Assembly (NCBI GenBank): GCA_030562195.1 | Contig: CM060199.1 | Location: 27,734,338 to 27,798,337 of the forward strand | Direction of reading: 5' to 3' | Source of the DNA: Nipponacmea schrenckii | Lineage: Eukaryota > Mollusca > Gastropoda > Lottiidae | Length of the DNA stretch: 64,000 bases | Made by a program: the position numbers and the translations under genes | In this document: piece after piece, positions 1 to 10,700 of the stretch | Numbering within the stretch: the first letter of the stretch is position 1 | Layout of the letters: each line of letters opens with the position of its first letter | The notes under the pieces: generated by a model | The model's input: only the letters and a program-made list of their open reading frames with translations | What the model was told of the DNA's origin: nothing | Databases searched by the model: none

Positions 1-511
1 ATGCAAATGGTTTCAATTTGGGATTTCAATTTATCTCCAATTTTTGACTCAGGATCAAAATACATCACAATATTATGAACAAGGCTAAAATGTGTACAAA
101 GAAACATTTGGCTGAATATCAGATGAATTTAAGATTTATAATAACACACTAACTTCATTTAAAGTTCAAACAAATACATCAAGATTCATAACTTTGCCTT
201 GTAAAGATAAACTTAAGTTTGGATAAATAATTTCAAGTCAAACAATACATAAAACTCAATTATTTTCTTTGCCAATGAAAACTATATAAGCTACATTAAG
301 TGCTAAAATTGTCAAAGAGTTAAAAAAGAAGATGCAAGCTGTGAATGCCATTGTATTTTGTTAGGATTATTTTATGCATTACCATGTAAGTTTGAAAATT
401 AGAACAATCTTATTGGCATCAAAGTTGGGATTCAACCTCAACTCTAATTATTGATTAAACAATTCTGGCTTTTTTAAAAACTATTTATTACAGGTCTGAC
501 AACATTGATGA
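1..511. other. Non-coding 3' flank
   Basis: AT-rich sequence beyond the stop codon of the minus-strand gene that starts at 1596. It would contain that gene's 3' UTR. I see no open frame with coding character and no recognisable repeat. Confidence 0.4.
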
Positions 512-1596
512 TTATTTTGAAATGTCATAATTCTTTTTCTCCCTCATTTTCTCCCTCATACCTCTTCCGCCCAGCAGACTGTCTAACACAAAGTCAATGA
601 ATAAAACTCCTACAACTCCTAGAAAAACCCATCCAACTATTTCCTGAAATGACAATTAATAAAGCAATTGCAAATGCAAACAAAAAGTTTAAAATTTAAT
701 ATGCAAATATTATAATTATGTTACTTGGGTTTGGGTTGTATTTAAGTAGTGTTTAAAAAAGAATGAAGTAGGCGGAATTTTGTATGATATTTATATGATT
801 TTGTATCATATATTATAAATAACAATCAAGGTTATCAAATTAATTAAGCCTATTCCAATGGCTTCCTTATTCCTTTTATTTGTTCATTTGAAGCCAGCAC
901 TGACAGTAGCTGATCAAAGATTAACAGGGTTTTTAATTACCTAATCATATAATAATTAGGGGGGGGGGGGAACCACTTAGAATACGGGGAAATAGGGGAG
1001 GGGGAAACCACTGGGATTAAAGAGGTGGAAAACACCGGGGGGAAACCACTGGGGGGAACTTGTAAAAGGAGGAAACCACTGCAAGCCAAGTAGTGGTACC
1101 GATATTCAGTTTGCCTGTGACATAAACCTATAACTAGGCCTATTCATGGTTTAGAATTAAGTAAAATACCTTGGATTAGAATGCCAACACTAACAGCTAC
1201 TAAATCCATATCATGAATGAATGAAATATGGTTCAACAAGTTTACCAGAAATAACTATCGCTCAGTGCTACAGTAGGACTATCACAACACCATTATGAAA
1301 AGCAGCCCAACACGCGATTCAGGGATACCCCGGATATATCAACAATTCCACTTTATCTGTTTAACTCAGCAAACAATAATTTCTTGTCATTGTCAGTGAC
1401 ATTGACTTACCTCTCTTGATTTACCGGCAGTTAGATTTTCATATTTTTGTCTACTAAACAGCTTAACACCTTGTGCTGCTTTTTTTATTGCTTCTTGTGG
1501 ATTTGTTCTTGTACTTTTGTTGGACTGTTGTATCAAATTAATACTTCTCTGTTGCCGCAAGATAGCTGAAGATATTCGAAATATTGTTCCCGACAT
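512..1596 (-). CDS. Small single-span protein, probably mitochondrial (two exons)
   Basis: Exon 1 is 1596-1411 (62 codons, phase 0, donor GAG|GTAAGT). Exon 2 is 643-512 (acceptor TTTCAG, 43 codons and a TAA stop). The product is 105 residues. Residues 1-62 are rich in Arg, Lys, Ser and Gln and almost free of acidic residues at the start, as in a mitochondrial presequence. Residues about 63-82 form one hydrophobic helix (EIVGWVFLGVVGVLFIDFVL), followed by a short charged tail with repeated REK. This layout is typical of small inner-membrane accessory or assembly proteins. I do not recognise the family and assign no function. The intron holds a G-rich minisatellite (959-1081). The gene is divergent from the LYPLAL1-type gene, with about 645 bp between start codons, so a shared promoter is possible. 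Confidence 0.7.
959..1081. repeat. G-rich minisatellite with GGGGAAACCACT units
   Basis: It opens with a run of 12 G (959-970). Four or five degenerate copies of a unit built on GGGGRAAACCACT follow, separated by G-runs of 4-6. It lies in the intron of the minus-strand gene, so the transcript strand is C-rich and the non-template strand G-rich. The spacing of G-runs could form quadruplexes. Confidence 0.7.
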
Positions 1597-2240
1597 GTCG
1601 ACGACCTTGGCTCGATTGAAGGCTATATGGTTAGAGTGTCGACCAAATATTTGGGTTTATTGGCTATTATTTTAAAGGGTGGGTGGACGGCTTACGGTGA
1701 CGTACAAATTTAAGAATTTATATATGAATACAAATATTATACCAAAACAAGTAATTTAAAAAAAACCAAATTAACTGGAGGCTTTGAAAAATACTCTTAT
1801 TTGTAACAATAGAAAAAAATTGAACAATGCATGTCTGCCATAATAATATCCTGAGTTATAATAACTATTTTACTTTCGATCTTCAAATAAGATAACAATA
1901 TTTTCTTGTTTTGATTCTATTACAATAATTACAATCATTCCAATATAATCGTATCTTTTCATATAACTCTATTCATAGGTCGTTAAACTTGGTCAGCCAC
2001 TGAAGTCAGTTCAGAATTCCAAACTGTAGGACAACTGAAACGAAAAATTAGAATCAACTTCTCTGTAGTTTATTTATTTCAGAATCTACATTTCAGTTTA
2101 AATAATTGAAAAGATAGTCGACCTATAGACAAGTTCCAAGAGACTGTGAATAAAGACAAAGTTATATCAATTAATTTTTTTGACTGAATCCAACTGATAC
2201 TTAGTAATAAGTACTGAAATAGCCTTTTGAAAACTTGAAT
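1597..2240. promoter_or_regulatory. Divergent intergenic region, possible bidirectional promoter
   Basis: This 644-bp gap separates the start codons of two divergent genes. The first 60 bp (about 1590-1650) are less AT-rich and carry GTCGAC twice. No TATA box or other element could be assigned with confidence. Promoter role is inferred from gene arrangement only. Confidence 0.35.
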
Positions 2241-4346
2241 ATGTCAATCTCATTAAGGAAATTTATGATACAAAACATAACAAATTCTTCTTCAAAGTGT
2301 TTAGGCACTGTGATATTTTTTCATGGATCAGGTAATAATTTTGGCAACTGATATTGAAACAAATGTATAAAATACTAAGAAGATGTCTACACACCTGCAT
2401 TCAATAACAAACTAAAAAAAGTTTAAACTTTAAATCATAGGCATTATAACACCCCCCCCCCCCCAGAAAACAAGATTTTAGAGGACAATGATCATGAACA
2501 CTTGAGCCTTGATGGATTTTGCCTTCCTGTTGAAAGATGAACGCTATGGAATATTGATAAAATCAGAAAATAGTTCAAATGAATTATGGACCTTGATCTT
2601 CCAAGGGCTTTCTTTTTTTCAGGTGGAAAACATTTTAAAGTATATTAAAAAATACATCTGAGCCGCTGAGGACAAAACTCTTGACAAATTGAGACAAAAT
2701 CAATCCTGAAGCCCCTGAAAGACTTTATATGACTACATATTGAATATTTCATTATTTTGATTGTTACTGTTTTTCTTTTTATTTAAAATCAAAGGTATTT
2801 ATACTCTGAAGAAAAGTAGTTACAAATTAAAAAGCTAAAGATTAAGAATGTTGTCTTTTGTGTAGTGTGCTATGATAGAGTTATGTATGGAAGCCGATAG
2901 CGGCCATTTGTTAACCCCGACTTGTCGAGTTGGCAACTTGTCGAGTTGGCGACTTTGAAATCCGTCGACTTGGCGACTTTGAGACATTGAAAAAAGAGGA
3001 TGGCCGCAATCGCCTTCCATAGTTATGGTCAATACAAGCTTAATTTTATGATATAAAATTTGAGAAAACAAAAAAATTTAAGCACAGATATAAAGCCTTA
3101 TATTGTTCTGCTGTTTGTTATATTAGGTGATTCTGGTACAGGAATCAGGCAATGGCTAAAGATGGAACTTGGTGAAGAGTTTTCATTTCCACATCTAAAT
3201 GTTGTCATACCAACAGCACCAGCAAGGTAGACCCCATTGAAAGTTTTATGTTTAAATGCTCATACATTATTGATAAGACACAGATTTAAGATGAGTAACT
3301 GCTGCAACCTTTGTCTGAAATAGGTCCTCCATTATTTTCTAAGTGTATGTATGCATCATTTCTTCCCCAGCTGAAAAAGCTTAATTTAGTGTTAATGTTT
3401 TAAAGGCCTTACACACCAGCTGGTGGAGCATTAAGTAATGTATGGTTTGATCGACATGATATTTCTCAGAATGTACCAGAATCAGAATCAGTAAAAACTA
3501 TGTGTGAAAATCTAGAGCCCTTGATTACAGATATAGTGGAGAAAGGAATACCTAAAAAAAACATAATTTTAGGTAAGTGTATATAAGACACATAGCTTTT
3601 GTAAACAGTGGACTATATTAAGCATTTCATTGCAAAACAATGGAAAAAATGGAATTGAATAAGCTAATAATCATTGGTTTTCATGTAGTTCAAAATACAT
3701 AACATACAGCATAGTATCTGGTCTTATATGTCTGAGTTCACATTTTTTCTTTTATTTTAAAGGAGGTTTTTCTATGGGAGGTTGTTTAGCTATGCATATG
3801 GCATACAGATTCCATCCTGACATAGCAGGATGTTTTGTTTTGTCAGGATTTTTAAACACAGGGTCCAGTGTGTATGATGTAAGTATCTTTGATAATTTGC
3901 GCATAAATCCTATATGCATATAATTTTTCTGAATCTATATAGGCCTTCTTTTTTTATCAAAGTAACTACTGTACAAGAATTTAAATATTACGCCAAAAAT
4001 AGACTTAAATAACTAGTCATTTTTAATTGTGATTGAAATTGTCTGTGTCACTTTAGCAGGAGAGATACAAACATACAAAAGTTTATCAAATTATCTCTGT
4101 AATAGTTTCGCCTGTTATAATTTTCAGGCAGTACAAGCAGCTAAAGGTCCAGTACCACCATTATTCTATGCTCACGGAAAAGATGATCAGTTAGTGCATT
4201 ATGACTGGGGTTTAAACACCTATGAACAGTTGAAAAAATTGGGAGTGAACGGAGAGTTTAATTCATTTGACAATCTTCAACACTCATTAGATAGAAAAGA
4301 AATAAGTCTATTAAAGAAATGGATCACTAAACAGATGCCAGAATAA
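2241..4346 (+). CDS. LYPLAL1: Lysophospholipase-like / acyl-protein thioesterase-like serine hydrolase
   Basis: Five exons join in frame: 2241-2331, 3127-3226, 3406-3572, 3763-3878 and 4128-4346, giving 230 residues (human LYPLAL1 is similar in length). The fold is an alpha/beta hydrolase. The oxyanion HGSGDSG is at residues 28-34, the nucleophile elbow GGFSMGG at 120-126 (Ser123), the acid at Asp178 in KDDQLV and the base at His210 in LQHS. PTAPAR and SNVWFDR are family signatures and favour LYPLAL1 over APT1/APT2. The family removes acyl groups from cysteines or hydrolyses small esters in the cytosol. LYPLAL1 prefers short chains; that is known for the vertebrate protein and inferred here. 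The first ATG giving a continuous frame was taken as start. Intron 1 holds a MITE (2886-3021). Confidence 0.93.
2452..2464. repeat. Poly(C) run of 13
   Basis: A homopolymer of 13 C in LYPLAL1 intron 1. It is probably length-variable and its exact length is subject to sequencing error. Confidence 0.8.
2886..3021. mobile_element. Short MITE with 22-bp inverted ends in LYPLAL1 intron 1
   Basis: The left end reads TATGGAAGCCGATAGCGGCC and continues AT; the right end is its reverse complement with two mismatches over 22 bp. GTTATG flanks both sides (2880-2885 region and 3022-3027), a likely target duplication. The 136-bp body holds three degenerate copies of a CGACTTGNCGAGTTGGC motif. There is no coding capacity, so it would be non-autonomous. 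The superfamily is not assigned. Confidence 0.7.
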
Positions 4347-4794
4347 AATGTGGGGCACTAAGTAACTAACTTTGTTTGTTTTTTCAATGATTTGAATGTT
4401 CGTCATATTAACCTTCAAATTTGTCCTCATACAGACCTAGGTTGTGGCAGTTTTTGAATTGGCACAATATAATATATATGATCTGTCACAGATATTATCT
4501 TTTTTCCATAAAACATTTATTAAGGCATTATGAATAATGATATATAAACTTTTTGTGTTGACAAACGATCAATAAAATATTGGTTATGCGTAAAGGTGTC
4601 ATTTTTTATTTGTGTTCTGAATGAAGCTAAATTAACTCCCTTTAACAGATCTTCCATGAAAGAAAATACAAATACTCCGATGACAACCCTTAGTTTACAA
4701 ATGGCCGACCATTTGCAGCTGTGTCTTTGAAAAAGTGTTTTCTTAAAAATTTTTTTCCCAATTTCTTTCAAGAGCTCAAAATATTTGAAAAATC
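4347..4794 (+). other. LYPLAL1 3' UTR and CCDC175-like promoter gap
   Basis: This 448-bp gap lies between the LYPLAL1 stop and the next start codon on the same strand. An AATAAA at 4571-4576 is the likely poly(A) signal of LYPLAL1. The remaining 220 bp must hold the promoter and 5' UTR of the coiled-coil gene. A CAGCTG E-box core lies near 4716. No TATA box is obvious. Confidence 0.5.
4571..4576 (+). promoter_or_regulatory. Poly(A) signal AATAAA, LYPLAL1
   Basis: First canonical AATAAA downstream of the LYPLAL1 stop codon, 225 bp after it. Confidence 0.5.
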
Positions 4795-7700
4795 ATGTCT
4801 TTGCAAACAGAAGAAACTAACATTAACAGTGTTGTTGGCAAATTAGAGGAGTTATGTATGTTTATTGAATGTTTTATCCTACTGATTATTTTGCTTACTT
4901 TTTAAAATTTAAATCAAAGTTATGCCCAAATTTAAACAACATGTGTTTATCTGGAGACAGGATTTAGAAAAAAATTAAAGAGAGATTTCATCATTGGTTT
5001 GATCAAAATGAAATGAAAATTTTTTTAATAGCTAAGCTAATCAGTAACTGTCCTAGTTTGAAGTACCGGTACCAGTATTTTCGAATGAAGTATGATGGGT
5101 TTTTCATGCATAAATTTCTAGCATTCCTGAATGAAGACTATTTAGATATTCAAGACCCAAATCATCCCATGGACCTTTAATATTAAAACCAAAAGTTAAT
5201 ATTTTTGGTAATTAGAAATAACACAAAAATATAAAGTTCTAATTATTTACAAAAAGGGAAGTGTCCAAGATTTTGATAATCAAACACATTGGATATTATA
5301 AGCTTACCTGAAAATATAATGTGGATTGTGGATACATTTATAGTAACAGTATAATAAAACATTTTTCAAGTTCTTTTTGTATGATTTGTATTGCAGCCAT
5401 ATTTTACATGTATAGGATAATATCATACCAGTACTGAAAATAAGTTTAGGATCTTTAGATATATAGCTTACCAGTACATAAATAAAAAAATTTTTTTTTT
5501 TAGTTGGACTAGATTGATTTACATTTGATTCTTGATAAATTATTTGATTGAATAATGTGCACATTATATTTGTAGCTGTTAGATTGAGAAGTGCTGATTT
5601 TGGTTTTAAAGATAAAGATGTTGGAAATATTGATGTTGTTATTGCTGCTATTAGAGAGTTGGTACGTGTTTGAAAAAATTATTTAATCATGTTCTTTTTT
5701 GCCTCAAGTCAATGAGGTCATACTGCATTTTGATAAGGTTTTGAAGCCTCAAATTTGTGAGGACAGCTGTTGCATTATCCAGCTCTTTTTAGATTTCAGA
5801 CTGTCGTAATATGGATCCAATTGCGAATTTTTACAAAATAGTGTTTGTTATATTTTACAGGACAAAGAAAGATTAAGAATGCATGATAAACTTGAAACAG
5901 AAACAATAAAAGCTAGTGTTATCAGACACAAATTACAGTTTTTACCTTCACAAATAAAAAATGAAATCATGAGTAAGTATTGAAATCAAAGTTGAATTCC
6001 TCTGAAAATACTTTAACGTAAAGAAATAACAGCATTTTGTAAGTCAAAAAGTCATATCCGTTTTATTCTATTTCAGAGGCAGTCAATTCAGCTCGCCAGT
6101 CTAACACTAAAAGTTTAGAGGATTTACAAAATCAACTAGATACAATTAATCATAATATTATAACAATGGGTAAAGAACAACAAGAATTAGAACATGAAAA
6201 TTCACTATTGCAGTAAGTTTTTTTATTTTCTTATCAATGACTGAAATTCTCAATTTTGTAGACCAAAAAAGGTAATGGAAGGACAAGACAATGTTACCTC
6301 TTCATTCTGTAGTAACAAGAGGAAGACTTTCTTGCTTGTTTTTCAAATAAAAAAAAAAATCAAAAGAGTTCAGTTTTGCGAGGTGTTTTTTTTTATGAAA
6401 AATGAAAAAGAAAAATAGAATATACCTGTAACTATATTTCATAATATTATCTTCTCTTTTCAGCCCTGAGAGAGAAATGATAAGACAACAACATGAAGAA
6501 ATTATTTCACTTTTAAATCAACATTTAGCTGAAAAAGCTAGGTATGTTGTATTTGATAATTAATTAAGATAAAAAATATTATTAATTACTGTATATTCCC
6601 GTGTATAATGCGCAGGTTTTTGCCATAAAATGGGCCCAACAAAGAGGGGGTGTGCACTACATACGGTTAAATTTGGGGTATTTTTTCAGAAACGAAAATG
6701 CCGCAAGTCGATGTTGAGGATCTGCCATTTTGTCTTCCTTCATCGACATTCGCGGTAAAATTGATTTGTGTAAAAGATCGAATTATGATTTTAATAATGG
6801 CTCAATATGATTATTATCTTATAAATTAAATATTTATTGTTAAATATTGGAACAAAACCTGAAGGATTAAAGTTAATTTTTTTGTTATTTGTATGGAAAA
6901 TATCCTTGAAGACGAGAGATACCAAAAATAATAATCAAGGTGCAAGTATTTTGGATGGCTTTTATAGTAGGAACAATTGATTGTCATGCTTGATGACATG
7001 CCTCAATACATAATCGAGTCTTGCCTGAATATAAATACGGTTACCAGAATAACTGGGTTTTAATATAATCCATTATTTTCCACTATACATGGGTAAATGA
7101 ATTTTCTCCGATTTCGCGGAGGCAAGGAAGGGGTGCGCATTATACAATAAGTCAACATTAATGTCTTGTTTGAAGAATGATTTTACTGACTGCTTTTTGA
7201 GGTTTGAAAACCATGTTTTGTTTGGTTTCGTAACTGAAAGAAATGAACAAAATGTCTCAGTGGTAGTATAAGCATTTGTACTCAATACTGGTTATCCTCC
7301 TTTTGTGTACGGTATCTTTTAATTTTTTCAGTATGCAAATCACATTGAACGAAACTAGAGATAAAGTGAGATCTGCTAATCAAAATGTAAGAGATTAATT
7401 AAACATTCTTTTTTTATATGAGAGTTCTTATTTATTTGAAATCTATTTAATTTAAACCATCAATTTTATATTGTTTAATGGCGTGAAAGATGAATATTAC
7501 TGCTACTGGTTTATATTGTATAATTTATAGATTGTTGATTTAGAAGATGGTATATTACAATTAAAAGAAGATTTGATACAAGAAAGAACTGAAGCTAGGC
7601 ATGAGAAGAAAAGATTGAAGCGTGCAGTGGTGAGATAACTTTGAAAAGTTTTTTCTTTGTGTCGAGTTTAGTTTGAAAAAATTTATCATTTTAAGCGATG

Positions 7701-10700
7701 TCTTTCTTTTGTTGAATTGAATTGATATACATTTGATCATTTTGTAACTTTTTTGCAGGCTGATACATCTGATCAAACAAAAGAACAAACTGAAATCAAC
7801 TTAGAGAAGAAAAAGTGAGTGTTTTGGCTTTCTTGTCCAATTTTAAATTAAATTGTGTCATTTAGATCTTGATCTTATTGATATAAATAAGAGAGCAAGC
7901 AAGCGATCAATCAAACATACATGTGCACACATAATTGAGAACACATAGATGAGCTGACATTTTGATTTGGGGTAGAGTAAGTAATATTTATTTAATGAAT
8001 ATTAATAATTTTTATTCATAATTACTAATCCTACCTCTAAATAATATAGACTGTTCAGGTTTGCTTTGAATCGTACCCGAACGTACTTAGGTGACTGTCA
8101 TTGGCTAAACCTTAAATAATGTTCCTTTCTTCATTTGATGTTTTGTCAAATATATTTAATTTTTTTTTAAGGGAATTGGATGAATTGGAAGAACAGTTAC
8201 AAGACAGTGTTGGTAAACTAGATATAGTTAAAAAGGTTTGAACATCTAATTTACTTAAAACGAAATTGATAAATATTGCAACAGAATTTAAAACATTTGT
8301 TACTGTGAGTTTCATGCTGTGTGATCTTCAGACAATTGATCTACTTTCAGTTTGCATCTTTATTGAAGAACATATTCTTGTTTTTCCATTATAGATAAGT
8401 TTGAACCTTTGTTTAATTTTGTAAAATACAGGTTACATTGTTTGGTTTTTGTATTTTATATTTAAATTTTTGTTTATTTCCATAATATATATTTAAATAT
8501 CTTGAGCTGTAACTGGGTATTATTTATTAAACTTTATCAGCAACATTAAATTTGTTAATTCTGTAAAGTATAGACAATCTATTATAGTAGTCATTGGATA
8601 ACTTCATATTATGAAGTCACAAGTTATTATTTTTTTGTAGAAAGTACGTCGTTATGAAGCTACCATCAAGAAATTGGAAAAAGAAGAAAAACAACTTAAT
8701 AGTCAACTAGAGAAGCAACTTGATATGAATCAAAATTTAGTGGATAAAGGGTAAAACTCTATTATGTAAATTTACCCTCCATACATGAATTGTATTTCGA
8801 ATATAGTGATTCACCGAAGTAATGTCAGTTGTCCATTCATAAAATATTTTCTTATTTATGCTTTTATGATTACAGAGTAGCAATATCAGTTGCCACAAGT
8901 CAAGCCCATGTAGACTTTGCAGTAATCAAAGAAGAACTTTCTGCCAAAATTAAACGAGTAAGTAAATTTTAAAGATATGCTTATTTAATTTTGAATACAT
9001 TACTAGACTATATTATATATTTGTAAGCTAGCAAGCATCTTACTCACTGAGACATTGCAGCTTACATTTACATATATGAGGTTAGCATACTAATTAATAT
9101 TTATTTTATATAGTATGAATCTGATGTTGAAAAAGAACTAGTTGATAATGATGGTTTTACAGAAAAATCTATAGGCCTACAAAGAGGTTTGCACAAAAAA
9201 ATTTTCTTATAATACTTTGGACTTAGTACTAAATAATATTCTGCCTACGGAAGACTAAATAGGTTAGATTAATAGCAAGGATTGAGATTAAAAACATATA
9301 GAAGCTTTCTGACTACATTATTTTTTCAAGCTTCAATACTGTTCAAAGGGAGGTAATTCTTGATAAACTTAAAATCTTATTACCACAATATTACAAAATA
9401 ACATTCCAGTGTGACATTATATGGAATTGATATAGAGTAATCTTATATTATTACTAAGCTATTCTGATTGTTTTTTTTTTTCAGAGATTGAAGCAAGGCT
9501 AGAAGAGAAGTTGGCTAATGGTGATAGAGTTAGAAATTTAGATCAAAAGTAAGTACAGTTTACTTTGTGTTATTTAACATTTTAGTATTACGACATTCTG
9601 CATAATCTGACCTGTTTTACATGTTCAAAAAACTCTTGAGTATTCTGATATTCATTTTAATACGAATTATATCACTAATCAGTGATCCCGACACTCAAAA
9701 AAATCTCTATAATCAGGGGCGCAGCGTACAGAGGGGTGTGGGGCCACTTTTTCTGAACTGGTCGGTAAAACGCGGGATCGGTCGGTAATTGACAGAGCCG
9801 TCAGTAAAATCGATTGGTTGAAGGAAAAATTAAAAACCTTGTATCGGCAAATTGATTAAATAGTCTACTAGGCTCTGTAAATCCATATCTATAAAATAAT
9901 TATCTACTCTGTAAATGGTTGTCGGTAAAACAGTTTCTGATTATCACAAATTTATGATATTGTTGTCTTTTTAAATGTGATTTACCTCCCCTTTTTGATT
10001 CTCCATTATTGAAGTCATTTTTCTGTTCCTTCTCTCGATTGTCATGAATAGTATTTCGTATTAATGACCGGTCCAAAAACCATGCTTTTTCATTTTTCGA
10101 ACCAATCCAAGGCAAAACATCTATTACCACGGATATCAAATTGTCTAGGTTTTTTTAGTAACCGTAAAGTGCTGTTTTACAATTGTCTTGGTTTTTCTCG
10201 GTTGTTCAAATTGTGTAATAAAGTCCTATTTCACATCTTGGTAAACTGATTACATAGCCTACTTAGCTTAGGCTCTATTTATTTATATTTATAAAATAAG
10301 TATCTGCTCTGTAAATAGTTGGTCGGTATAATAGTTTCAGATATCAAATTGTCTGAGTTTTTCTCGGTTGTTCAAATTGTGTTATAAAGTCCTACTCTCA
10401 CTCGATTCAATTCTTTTGAAAAAAATTTACCTTAAATAAACGGTTACTCTTAATCATTCAAAATGCCCCCAAGGAGCGCACAAACCGATACAAAATCTGT
10501 TGCCTTGAATGTAATGTTAAAATGAATTTTGATTACAAAAAAAGCACAATTTAAAATTCCCTCAGGATTTACTTAAAAAGCGCAAAAGAAGTCGGTACAG
10601 TGTGGTCGGTGCACCGAAAAAACCCTTTTGATGCTGCCGCGGCTAGTAAATCTTCAAAGATACCCACTTCAGAATTGGATTCCTTAAAACATGGAGATGG

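Noticed and set aside
2835..3071. 78-codon minus-strand frame
   Set aside because: It is the translation of a MITE with CGACTTG repeats in an intron of the opposite-strand gene.
10064..10249. 61-codon frame upstream of the transposase remnant
   Set aside because: It falls in a duplicated non-coding part of the hAT element and has no transposase similarity.
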